Source: Mucilaginibacter gracilis (GTDB taxonomy: Bacteria > Bacteroidota > Bacteroidia > Sphingobacteriales > Sphingobacteriaceae). From it: DNA of 64,000 bases. The DNA is taken from the NCBI RefSeq assembly GCF_003633615.1, contig NZ_RBKU01000001.1:3968001-4032000 (forward strand). Direction: 5' to 3'. Every line of letters starts with the position of its first letter. Position 1 is the stretch's first letter. Under the pieces are notes generated by a model. The model made no database searches and was not told the origin of the DNA. It saw nothing but the letters and a program-made list of their open reading frames with translations. Below are positions 52,812 through 61,784 of this stretch, piece by piece. The position numbers and the translations under genes are program-made.

Positions 52812-52922
52812 ATATTCCCAACCCGGGATTATATAAGAATACTTTATTAAGTGGATTACCCGTTTTACAGAAGCGATAAAACCAGTCAACTTAATAAACT
52901 CAATCAACCCAATAACTAATAA

Positions 52923-53516
52923 CTAACCCTCAAACTGTTCCTGCAACCGTTCCAGTTTCTCAATCAATAGGCTCACCTTTTCTTTTTCACTTTTGATGAT
53001 CTTGTCTTTTAAAAACAGGGAGCAAAATATAATGAAAGCCGCTGTTAAACTGTAGTACACCAGTTTTACCATTAACGGTTTATCTTCAAGCACCTCTACG
53101 GCGTAAAAGCCTACGCCTATGGTGATGATGACGGCGTATATGTAATAAAACTTATCGTACAGGTAAGCCCTGCGTTTTTGGTAAATTTTAAGTGTATCCA
53201 GGTATTTAACCGGGTCGATGGTAGGGTCGTGGCTGGATATGGTGCGGTAATCGCCAATTTGTAACGAAAGGTAAATGCTCATACCGATGATGAGAGTTAT
53301 CAGCCCTATGTAGCTTGCCCACGACGTAAATACGGCAAATAACAAAGCTATAGCCGTAACCGCCAATGCAACCGAGATGCCTATAATGCCCTGTAAGGTT
53401 TTAAACCTCAAACTCCCCATCCCTTTCTTCACTTGCTTTAGCACCTCATCCACCGAAAGCTGCTCTTTAACGGGTTGGCCTTGCCACACCGTCATTAAAT
53501 GCTCAAAGTCTTTCAT
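52923..53516 (-). CDS. Four-span membrane protein encoded with a sigma factor
   Basis: 197 residues: a soluble N-terminus of about 40 residues (FEHLMTVWQGQPVKEQLSVDEVLKQVKKGM), two helices (GIIGISVALAVTAIALLFAVF, SYIGLITLIIGMSIYLSL), then two more (YIYAVIITIGVGFYAV, LVYYSLTAAFIIFCSLFL) and a coiled tail. Its start overlaps the ECF sigma gene by 14 bases, so it is probably the membrane partner that controls it. It lacks the ZAS zinc motif or FecR-like layout of usual anti-sigma factors. Confidence 0.7.
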   Translation of the reverse strand: MKDFEHLMTVWQGQPVKEQLSVDEVLKQVKKGMGSLRFKTLQGIIGISVALAVTAIALLFAVFTSWASYIGLITLIIGMSIYLSLQIGDYRTISSHDPTIDPVKYLDTLKIYQKRRAYLYDKFYYIYAVIITIGVGFYAVEVLEDKPLMVKLVYYSLTAAFIIFCSLFLKDKIIKSEKEKVSLLIEKLERLQEQFEG

Positions 53517-54000
53517 AGTGGTTATATAAATCTGTTAACTTTTGTTTAATACGATAAATTTTAACCCTCAGGTTGCCTTCGGATATGCCCGATATATCGG
53601 CAATTTCCGGATAAGGTAACTCATCTAACACCATAGTAATAATAATTCTTTCCGATTCTTCCAGTTTGGATATACACTTATATAACAGGGCAACCTGCTC
53701 ATTTTTTTCGCTAAACTCTTCTTTTTGTGTATCGGCAATAAGGGGAGTAAGTTCCTCTTTACCTTGCCGCTTTTCCGACCGGAGGTAGGTTAAACAGGTA
53801 TTAACCGCAATGCGGTATATCCAGGTTGATATCATAGCCTGGTTTCTAAATTTATCAAGGTTTTGCCAAACTTTTAAAAAAGTTTCTTGCAGCAAATCGT
53901 TGGCGGCATCATCGTCGCCGGCATACCCCAGGCACAAATGGAATATCTTTTTCGAATTAGCTTCAAATATTTGCTTGAAAACTGCTTCCTTGTTCGGCAC
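53503..54000 (-). CDS. ECF-type RNA polymerase sigma factor
   Basis: 165 residues. Region 2 is LLQETFLKVWQNLDKFRNQAMISTWIYRIAVNTCLTYLR, and region 4 is LEESERIIITMVLDELPYPEIADISGISEGNLRVKIYRIKQKL. This is a sigma-70 ECF factor that directs RNA polymerase to specific promoters on a signal. It overlaps the membrane-partner gene downstream. Its regulon is not visible. Confidence 0.93.
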   Translation of the reverse strand: MPNKEAVFKQIFEANSKKIFHLCLGYAGDDDAANDLLQETFLKVWQNLDKFRNQAMISTWIYRIAVNTCLTYLRSEKRQGKEELTPLIADTQKEEFSEKNEQVALLYKCISKLEESERIIITMVLDELPYPEIADISGISEGNLRVKIYRIKQKLTDLYNHYERL

Positions 54001-54045
54001 TTTGTTAATAGATTTTGAAGTTTAGACTACCGGACTAAAAAAATG

Positions 54046-54573
54046 TTACAACATTAAATCATGTTTATATAACCAGGGCAAACGCGTAACGGCGTCATCC
54101 AGCAATTCGTCAAATTCGCGGGTATAATCAAACTGTAAATCCTCGTGTAGTTTGGCAATCACTTTTTTTATTTTTTCCAGTTGCTTGGTCAATATCAGCC
54201 GTAAAGGTTTGTACGATGTACGGCGGTCAACGTATTCAACATAGTTTCGGCAAAAATTCATCAACAACTCAACCTCCACCTGTTTAGATGCTGTAAACTT
54301 AGCATATTTAGTTATTTGCTTTAAAGTTTTTCGCAAAACCTTGGCCGCCTGGTAACTTAACGATGGTAACTGACTCATCATTAACCCCACATCCTGTTTA
54401 AAGCTATCCGCAAAAGCCATTTCATTATCGGCATCAAAAAGTAAATAGGCAAGCAGCTCTTTATTTTCTTTTTTATAACGGGCCATGCGCAAAACCAGTT
54501 CGGCAGCTTGTTTGCCGTTAAGCTGTTGCAGTTCTTTTTTTATTTCGAGTAAGCTATATTGTTTAATGCTCAT
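54046..54573 (-). CDS. Helical protein of unknown function
   Basis: 175 residues, strongly helical with many Lys and Leu (YSLLEIKKELQQLNGKQAAELVLRMARYKKENKELLAYLLFDADNE..., KPLRLILTKQLEKIKKVIAKLHEDL). No signal peptide or membrane segment, so cytoplasmic, perhaps a HEAT-like or RNA-interaction helical bundle. I do not recognise it. It stands between the sigma-factor gene and the symporter, separated by 45 and 64 bases. Confidence 0.65.
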   Translation of the reverse strand: MSIKQYSLLEIKKELQQLNGKQAAELVLRMARYKKENKELLAYLLFDADNEMAFADSFKQDVGLMMSQLPSLSYQAAKVLRKTLKQITKYAKFTASKQVEVELLMNFCRNYVEYVDRRTSYKPLRLILTKQLEKIKKVIAKLHEDLQFDYTREFDELLDDAVTRLPWLYKHDLML

Positions 54574-54637
54574 TATGCGCTTTAAATTTCAACAAAATAT
54601 TAATTAGTTGTAGATTTAGAATCTTAACATTTTCTAA

Positions 54638-56032
54638 ATGGCCAAAAACAAACTTACGCTTTTCATTTTTATAGCCCTTGTTGCCGGTGTTATTGCCGGT
54701 TATATTTATAACGTAACCGTATTAAAGCCCTATAACACCCGGCTTAGTAATGCAGAAACTACTATTAAAACGCTTGATAACGCTATTGTTTTAATAAAAG
54801 ATACTACCACCACAAATTACAAAGCTTTAAAAACCCAACGGGCCATACAGGTTAAAGCACGTAAAGAAAGTGACACCATTCGCGAAGATAAACTGGAAGG
54901 CTTCAGCATTTTAAGCGACATATTTTTACGTCTCATTAAAATGATAGTAGCGCCCCTGGTGTTTACCACGTTGGTGGTAGGCGTAGCCAAAGTTGGCGAT
55001 ATTAATGCCGTAGGCCGCATAGGCGGCAAAACCATGCTGTGGTTTATCAGTGCCACACTAATTTCGCTGTTGTTGGGTATGGTATTGGTTAACCTGTACC
55101 AGCCCGGCAGCCACATGCACATCCCTTTGCCTGATAGTCATTTAGGTACCGATATTAAAAAATCGGCCCTTTCATTACGGGAATTTGTGAACCACGTAGT
55201 ACCCAAAAGCTTTATCGAATCAATGGCTAATAACGAGATATTGCAGATTGTTGTATTCGCCATATTTTTTGGCGTAGCCACCGCAGCCGTAGGCGAACAA
55301 GGCAAAGTAGTTATTAAAGCTATGGATGCCATTGCGCACGTTATTATGAAAATTACCGGCTACGTAATGAAACTGGCGCCACTGGCCGTATTTGGTGCCA
55401 TTACAGCTATTGTAGCCAAACAGGGCTTAGGTATCCTGTCAACCTATGCCATTTTTATCGGCGAGTTTTATTCGGGACTTTTGTTGTTGTGGCTCATCAT
55501 TATCCTTGCGGGATACTTCGTACTAAAAAACCGGGTGTTTACCTTAGTTAACCGCATTAAAGATGCCATGCTCATAGCCTTCGGCACCTCAACCAGCGAG
55601 GCCGCCTACCCGCGGGTACTCATAGAACTGGAACGTTTTGGCTGTAAAGATAAAATAGTAAGCTTTGTATTACCCTTAGGCTATTCTTTTAATTTAGATG
55701 GCTCCATGATGTATATGACGTTTGCCTCGCTTTTTATCGCTCAGGCTTATGGCATCCACCTTTCAACCGCGCAACAGTTTACCATGCTGCTCATTTTAAT
55801 GTTAACCAGTAAAGGTGTTGCCGGTGTACCCCGCGCATCGCTGGTTGTAATAGCAGGTACCATAGCCACATTCAATATACCCGAAGCAGGCCTTGCACTG
55901 CTCATCGGTATTGACCCGTTGTTAGATATGGGCCGATCGGCCACCAACGTGTTAGGCAATGCAATGGCAACAGCCGTAGTTAGCAAATGGGAGGGCGAGA
56001 TGGTTGAAGTTGATGGCGGTTTAATTAGTTAA
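54638..56032 (+). CDS. Dicarboxylate/amino acid:cation symporter (DAACS family)
   Basis: 464 residues. The family marks are the FGTSTSEAAYPR serine-rich loop, LPLGYSFNLDGSMMYMTFASLFIAQAYG, and the RASLVVIAGT/DPLLDMGRSATNVLGN end. It carries Asp, Glu or C4-dicarboxylates with Na+ or H+. Between the first helix (FIFIALVAGVIAGYIYNV) and the next is an insertion of about 55 mostly hydrophilic, coiled residues (RLSNAETTIKTLDNAIVLIKDTTTTNYKALKTQRAIQVKARKES), unusual for bacterial members. Confidence 0.92.
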   Translation: MAKNKLTLFIFIALVAGVIAGYIYNVTVLKPYNTRLSNAETTIKTLDNAIVLIKDTTTTNYKALKTQRAIQVKARKESDTIREDKLEGFSILSDIFLRLIKMIVAPLVFTTLVVGVAKVGDINAVGRIGGKTMLWFISATLISLLLGMVLVNLYQPGSHMHIPLPDSHLGTDIKKSALSLREFVNHVVPKSFIESMANNEILQIVVFAIFFGVATAAVGEQGKVVIKAMDAIAHVIMKITGYVMKLAPLAVFGAITAIVAKQGLGILSTYAIFIGEFYSGLLLLWLIIILAGYFVLKNRVFTLVNRIKDAMLIAFGTSTSEAAYPRVLIELERFGCKDKIVSFVLPLGYSFNLDGSMMYMTFASLFIAQAYGIHLSTAQQFTMLLILMLTSKGVAGVPRASLVVIAGTIATFNIPEAGLALLIGIDPLLDMGRSATNVLGNAMATAVVSKWEGEMVEVDGGLIS

Positions 56033-56152
56033 CAAACTGTAGTTCTAATTATTCTCAATTGAAATAACTGTAGCAATGTTTTACAATTTATAACAGCCGG
56101 GTTATCATTTTAAAAATAATACGATATATTAGAGCGTTACTCAAATCTCACT

Positions 56153-58030
56153 ATGGACAGGCGTTTATATTTATGTGTTGTTTTGTTATTCTCGGTTGTT
56201 TGCGCTTATGCTGCCCCGCCCGATTCTTCGGCGTTCATATCATCAGCAAAGAGTAGTTTCCAGTTTGTTTATAATCACAAGGAAGACAGAGTTGAAATTA
56301 AACAAATATCCACCACAAACTATGTTAGCAATAACTACCAGGTTAATTTGCCTATAAGTGAAACTTATAATAATAAGGTTAAAATTGACGACATTGATTG
56401 CAAGGTAGATAACCATACCCCCAAAGATTTTAAACCGCTCGATTCATACTATTCTGTAAGCGATGTGTTTTATTCCGACGAACGGATTTGCTACTTTCCG
56501 TTATTTTTAAACAAAAAGGGCAGCACGGCCAATGTTACCTTTAATGAAACCATAACAGATCCCCGGTATTTTACATCAATATTTTTTCCGGAAAACCTGG
56601 CCGTTACCACTAAGGATGTTGTGCTCAAAATTCCCCGATGGATGAAAGTTGAGCTCAAAGAAATGAATTTCGGGGGTTTTAACATCAAAAAAACTTCCGT
56701 GTATGATAGCGGGGCCGATGCCGACATTATTACTTATACAGCTCAAAACCTGCCCGCTATGTATAGGGAAAGCAATAGCCCGGGGCCAACCTACATTTAC
56801 CCGCATTTAATGGTGTTATGTAAACAGGCAACCGCAGGCGGCCATAGCTTTACCTATTTCAATACCCTGGCCGATCAGTACGGCTGGTATCGCGAACTTG
56901 TAAAAGGTGTTGTGAACGATAAAGATATTCTAGCTGCTAAAGCCAAAGAAATAACCGCCGGCTTGGCAACCGGCATGGATAAAATTAAGGCAGTTTTTTA
57001 CTACGTGCAAAATAACATTCGTTACATTGCTTTTGAGGACGGTATGGCAGGCTTTAAACCCGAAAAAGCCGACGAGGTTTTACGCAAAAAATATGGCGAT
57101 TGTAAAGGCATGGCTAATTTAACAAAAGCCCTGCTCGTAGCCTTAGGCTATGATGCCCGTTTATGCTGGTTAGGTACCGACCATATTGCTTATGATTATC
57201 AAACCCCATCAATGGCGGTTGATAACCACATGATATGCGGTTTAAATTACCAGGGCAAAACCATTTACCTGGACGCCACAGAAACATACCTTGGCATTAA
57301 CGAATACGCCGAACGCATACAAGGCAGGCAGGTTTTAATGGAAGATGGAGATAAATACCTTTTAAACCGCATACCGGTTGCAACATCAACTCAAAACTAC
57401 GATTTTGAAAACAGCAAGCTCACTATTACGGGTAACAGCCTAACAGGCAATGTAGACCATTTATGGAAAGGGGAGGACAGGGAAATGGTAATTAGCGGAT
57501 TAAACAGCATCAAAAAGGAAAAAACGGATGATGCCATGATCCGTTTTTTATCAGACGAAAATACCAATTATGGCATCCACGATTTAAAGATGCAGAACAT
57601 GGATGATCCCGATAAGGAATTAACCGTTGCTTACAACGTAGACCATAAAAATGCGGTATCATCTTTCAGCAAAGCTTATTATGTTGATCTCGATCTTAAA
57701 AAAGAATTTTTAACCTCCGCCATTAAAACCGCCGAAAGAAAGCATGACTATTGGTTTTACCACCGCATGAACATTGTAAAGCAAACGGAACTAACTATCC
57801 CTGTAGATTATAAAGCTTCAAGCATTCCGCCAAATTTAGATATTGTGAATGCCGATTACGAGTTCCATATCCAATACACCGCTCAAACGGGTAAGTTGAA
57901 TTACAAAAAATCTATCCTCATTAAAAACACACATCTTGCAGCTACAAAGTTTGAGCAATGGAACAAGGATATTGAACAACTCGCCAAAACCTATAACGAA
58001 TCTGTAGTACTAAAACCTATCAACCAATGA
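56153..58030 (+). CDS. Exported DUF3857/transglutaminase protein, catalytic
   Basis: 625 residues with a signal peptide (LYLCVVLLFSVVCAYA). An N-terminal DUF3857 beta domain is followed by a transglutaminase core with all three residues: KYGDCKGMANL (Cys), DNHMICGL (His), YLDATE (Asp). A C-terminal beta domain resembles DUF3858. Such proteins are periplasmic and possibly proteolytic. Its stop overlaps the next gene's ATG by 4 bases. Confidence 0.9.
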   Translation: MDRRLYLCVVLLFSVVCAYAAPPDSSAFISSAKSSFQFVYNHKEDRVEIKQISTTNYVSNNYQVNLPISETYNNKVKIDDIDCKVDNHTPKDFKPLDSYYSVSDVFYSDERICYFPLFLNKKGSTANVTFNETITDPRYFTSIFFPENLAVTTKDVVLKIPRWMKVELKEMNFGGFNIKKTSVYDSGADADIITYTAQNLPAMYRESNSPGPTYIYPHLMVLCKQATAGGHSFTYFNTLADQYGWYRELVKGVVNDKDILAAKAKEITAGLATGMDKIKAVFYYVQNNIRYIAFEDGMAGFKPEKADEVLRKKYGDCKGMANLTKALLVALGYDARLCWLGTDHIAYDYQTPSMAVDNHMICGLNYQGKTIYLDATETYLGINEYAERIQGRQVLMEDGDKYLLNRIPVATSTQNYDFENSKLTITGNSLTGNVDHLWKGEDREMVISGLNSIKKEKTDDAMIRFLSDENTNYGIHDLKMQNMDDPDKELTVAYNVDHKNAVSSFSKAYYVDLDLKKEFLTSAIKTAERKHDYWFYHRMNIVKQTELTIPVDYKASSIPPNLDIVNADYEFHIQYTAQTGKLNYKKSILIKNTHLAATKFEQWNKDIEQLAKTYNESVVLKPINQ

Positions 58031-60252
58031 AACTAAGTTTACTTTTCTCATTAGCTTTATTAACTTCTCTAAGCCTTTTTGCTCAGGATAAAATGCCTTA
58101 TTCAGAAAAGGCGGCCCAATTGCAAAAAGAGATATGGGGCACTACCGTTCCCGAATTTAAGTCAACAACAATTCCGGCAAACCTCACTAACGAGAGCGCG
58201 GTAGTAATGGCTCGTTCATACAGTTCGCAACGCTCATCTGCTGGCAAGTTTAAATATTTAATTATTACCGCAACTGTAACCACGCGCACCACCAAAATTA
58301 ACACCATGCACGAGCGTGTTAAAATAAACGATAAGGTAGCCCTGGAAAATTATTCGACGCTTGAATATCAAAAAAAGCTCGACAAATCAGTTTCCCTTCT
58401 CATTACATCATTCAAAAACTCGCATAATACTTATATAGGGGCAAAAATTGTTAAGCCCGATGGTAAAGAGATCATTGTAAATACAAGTGAAGAGGTATTA
58501 ACCAAAAACGAAACTAAAGATCAAAAGGGCAAACTGGCTATTCCGGGTTTACAGGTTGGCGACATATTGGATTATTACGTATGTAACATGAGTACCAACG
58601 AAACCAACGAAGGCAATACTTATAAAGATAACGACGATATATTTATACTGGCCGACGAGTATCCCGTTTTATATTACAATATTGATTTTCAGTTCAATAA
58701 AAAGGTAAACGTAAGGTACATTTATGCAAACGGTGCGCCGCATTTTACCGTAACACGTAATGCCGACGGCGATCTGCTGTTAAGCCTTACCGTTAAAAAT
58801 ATGGCCAAGTACCAAAGCCAGTTGTGGATGGTTCCGCTGCGGCAGTATCCTTACATCGAAATAGGAAGTTCGTACACGGGCACTATGGATATTTACGGTG
58901 CCGGCGATAAAAAAATAAGCAGCGGACCGTCAATGCTCGACGGTAACGAATCGCTCTACATCGCATCGTTTAAAGAGTATCCCGGTTTTGATGAGGCAGA
59001 GAAAAAATTAAAAGAATATTTTAAAAGTGGCAAGGCCTTAAAAAATGCCCCGCAGGATAGCGTAATGAAAATTTTATACGACGAATGGAAATATCTAACT
59101 TTTTGTAGCTACCAGGGCAACGAGTTGGAAAGCGTTCGCGATTTGAATTATCGACGGGCCAACAGCCGCTATGCCGCACTAAATATGAGCATGATACTCA
59201 CGGATATGAAAATTTCGCACGATGTGATACTGGTATCATCGCGCAATAGCAATACCCTGGAAAACGTATATAACATGAGCGATTTTAGTGCCATGATACG
59301 TATAAACGGCGATACCCCAACGTACATGGCATTTGACGATGTGACAACGCATTTTAACGAGATTCCTGCACAATTTCAGGGCGAAAAGGCCGTAGAAATG
59401 CACGTTAAACGCCGCAGTAGTTCCAATTACTCCGCCACCTATAGTGATATTGTTTTGCCCGTTACCGCCAGCCATAAAAACTATATGGAAGAGACTTTGC
59501 AGGTAAGCCTGTTACCAACCAACATGCAAAAGTTAAAAATAAACCGTACCGTAAAACAAGCCGGAAGCTTAAGGCACGATGCCCAACGCAAGTTGATCCC
59601 GGTACAGGATGTTGATAACAGTTTTATGACGATGGTTAACGGCGAGCCGCTTGCCAAACGCTTATCGCGCGATAGGGATACAAAAAAGATGAAAGAAGAT
59701 TATGCCTTCTCATTCAATAAAGAGCGCGAGGAAATGAGCAAAAATTTCAGCAACGAAATAAAAGAGCAATTTGACCAGGAACCACAACAATTGAGCAATT
59801 ACAAAATTGTTAACCCCGCTTTGGAAAACGACAATCCTGTGTTTCAATTCAGCGCATCGTTTGTGTTGGATAACCTGGTTAAAAAGGCTGGCAGCAATTA
59901 TATTATCGATGCCGGTAAATTAACCGGAAGCTTTTTAACCCTTACCGAGAAAGATAAAGTGCGCAGCATTGATGTTTATATGCCATCGGCACGCACCTTT
60001 AAATATAACATAACAATAGAAATTCCCGCAGGATTCAGCGCCAAGGGTGTTGAAGAAATGAACCAGAAAAAAGCAAATAAAACGGGTTCGTTTACATCCG
60101 TGGCATCTGTTAAGGGCAATATGCTAACTATTACTTTAAGCCGCTCATACACTAATAACTTTGAAAAAGCTGCCGATTGGCCATTGGTAAAAGAGCTGAT
60201 AGCAACTGCCTCTGCATTTAACGATCAAAAAATACTACTCGAAAAAATCTGA
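58027..60252 (+). CDS. Exported DUF3857 protein with degenerate transglutaminase core
   Basis: 741 residues with a signal peptide (LLFSLALLTSLSLFAQ). It has the same plan as its neighbour: DUF3857-like domain (TRTTKINTMHERVKINDKVALENYSTLEYQ) and a transglutaminase-like middle. There the motif reads DLNYRRANSRYAALNMSMILTDM instead of the usual GDCKxKA, and no His-Asp pattern follows, so the catalytic Cys is lost. Probably a non-catalytic partner of the preceding protein. A strong terminator follows. Confidence 0.88.
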   Translation: MKLSLLFSLALLTSLSLFAQDKMPYSEKAAQLQKEIWGTTVPEFKSTTIPANLTNESAVVMARSYSSQRSSAGKFKYLIITATVTTRTTKINTMHERVKINDKVALENYSTLEYQKKLDKSVSLLITSFKNSHNTYIGAKIVKPDGKEIIVNTSEEVLTKNETKDQKGKLAIPGLQVGDILDYYVCNMSTNETNEGNTYKDNDDIFILADEYPVLYYNIDFQFNKKVNVRYIYANGAPHFTVTRNADGDLLLSLTVKNMAKYQSQLWMVPLRQYPYIEIGSSYTGTMDIYGAGDKKISSGPSMLDGNESLYIASFKEYPGFDEAEKKLKEYFKSGKALKNAPQDSVMKILYDEWKYLTFCSYQGNELESVRDLNYRRANSRYAALNMSMILTDMKISHDVILVSSRNSNTLENVYNMSDFSAMIRINGDTPTYMAFDDVTTHFNEIPAQFQGEKAVEMHVKRRSSSNYSATYSDIVLPVTASHKNYMEETLQVSLLPTNMQKLKINRTVKQAGSLRHDAQRKLIPVQDVDNSFMTMVNGEPLAKRLSRDRDTKKMKEDYAFSFNKEREEMSKNFSNEIKEQFDQEPQQLSNYKIVNPALENDNPVFQFSASFVLDNLVKKAGSNYIIDAGKLTGSFLTLTEKDKVRSIDVYMPSARTFKYNITIEIPAGFSAKGVEEMNQKKANKTGSFTSVASVKGNMLTITLSRSYTNNFEKAADWPLVKELIATASAFNDQKILLEKI

Positions 60253-60283
60253 TCGCTGAGCAATATTTATCAAAACATAACAC

Positions 60284-60322
60284 AAACAAAAACGGCTCCC
60301 AATTTGGGAGCCGTTTTTGTTT
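60284..60322. terminator. Bidirectional terminator
   Basis: AAACAAAAACGGCTCCCA (60284-60301) pairs with TGGGAGCCGTTTTTGTTT (60305-60322), 18 bp perfect, with T and A runs built into both arms. It separates convergent DUF3857 and gltA genes. Confidence 0.9.
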
Positions 60323-60337
60323 GTTAGCTAAAATAGC

Positions 60338-61624
60338 TTATCTCTTGTCAATATCAACATAATCCCTGTCAACAGCGCCTACGTAAATTTGACGTGGGCG
60401 GCCAATAGGCTCTTTATTTTCTTTCATTTCTTTCCATTGTGCAATCCATCCCGGTAAACGGCCCAATGCAAACAGCACGGTAAACATTTCGGTAGGGAAG
60501 CCAAGGGCGCGGTAAATAATACCCGAGTAAAAATCAACGTTAGGGTATAGTTTGCGTTCAATAAAGTAAGGGTCTTTTAGGGCTACTTCTTCAAGTTGTT
60601 TAGCAATGCTTAACACTTCATCGTCAATACCTAATTTCTCCAAAATATCGTCGCAGGCCTTCTTAATAATTTTGGCGCGTGGGTCAAAGTTTTTGTAAAC
60701 GCGGTGTCCAAATCCCATCAGGCGGAAAGGATCGTTCTTATCTTTAGCTTTGTTTATCCATTTTTCGGTATCGCCGCCATCGGCCTTAATTTTTTCAAGC
60801 ATTTCTATAACGGCCTGGTTAGCACCGCCATGCAGCGGGCCCCAAAGGGCACAAATACCAGCCGTAACAGATGAATATAAATTAGCTTCGGACGAGCCTA
60901 CTATACGTACAGTTGATGTAGAGCAGTTTTGCTCATGGTCGCCGTGTAAAATAAGCAGTACATTCATGGCCTCAACAACAACCGGGTCAATAACAACCTC
61001 CTCGGTGCGCTGGCCAAACGTCATGTATAAAAAGTTGGTTACATAGTCAAACCTGTTTTGCGGATAGATAACCGGATGCCCTAATGATTTTTTGTATATC
61101 CACGATACTATCGTAGTCATTTTAGCAAGCAGTTTAACAATAGTAAGGTTTATCTCTTCGGCAGTTTGGTTAGAGTTTAATGATTCTGGATAAAATGCCG
61201 ATAACGAACTGATTAAACCGGTTAACTGGCCCATAGGATGAGAATTTGACGGATAGCCGTCAAAAAATTTCTTCATATCCTCATGCACCAGCGTGTGGTG
61301 ATTAATTTGGGTTTGAAAGTTTTTAATTTGCTCGGCAGTTGGCAATTCACCATATATCAGCAAATAGGCAACTTCTAAAAACGACGATTTTTGAGCCAGT
61401 TGCTCAATAGGGTAGCCGCGGTATTTTAATATACCAACTTCACCGTCTAAAAAAGTGATGGCACTTTTGGTTGCACCGGTATTTTTATATCCAATATCTA
61501 AAGTTACATACCCTGTAAGGTCACGAAGTTTAGAAATATCAATACCTTTTTCATCTTCTGTACCCTTAATAACTGGAAGGTCGTACGTTTTATCCTCGAT
61601 TTTTAACTGTATTAATTCTGACAT
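60338..61624 (-). CDS. gltA: Citrate synthase
   Basis: 428 residues, type II size. It joins oxaloacetate and acetyl-CoA in the TCA cycle. The catalytic residues lie in ALWGPLHGGANQAV (His) and MGFGHRVYKNFDPRAKII (His and Asp). The N-terminal NADH-sensing-type domain is present (IDISKLRDLTGYVTLDIGY, ITFLDGEVGILKYRGYPIEQLA). It is monocistronic and convergent with the DUF3857 pair; the histidine kinase is divergent. Confidence 0.97.
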   Translation of the reverse strand: MSELIQLKIEDKTYDLPVIKGTEDEKGIDISKLRDLTGYVTLDIGYKNTGATKSAITFLDGEVGILKYRGYPIEQLAQKSSFLEVAYLLIYGELPTAEQIKNFQTQINHHTLVHEDMKKFFDGYPSNSHPMGQLTGLISSLSAFYPESLNSNQTAEEINLTIVKLLAKMTTIVSWIYKKSLGHPVIYPQNRFDYVTNFLYMTFGQRTEEVVIDPVVVEAMNVLLILHGDHEQNCSTSTVRIVGSSEANLYSSVTAGICALWGPLHGGANQAVIEMLEKIKADGGDTEKWINKAKDKNDPFRLMGFGHRVYKNFDPRAKIIKKACDDILEKLGIDDEVLSIAKQLEEVALKDPYFIERKLYPNVDFYSGIIYRALGFPTEMFTVLFALGRLPGWIAQWKEMKENKEPIGRPRQIYVGAVDRDYVDIDKR

Positions 61625-61784
61625 AGAAAATTGGTTGTTATTGGCAAATGTAAATAAATCTGCGTACTTTTATGGATATGAATTGCCGGGTAATGTAAAT
61701 TTTTATTTTCGCTTTGTTAATAAACAATTATAACCAATATTTAACGTCAATAGTTCCACTTTGTATGTTTTTGAGTTTTAGAGT

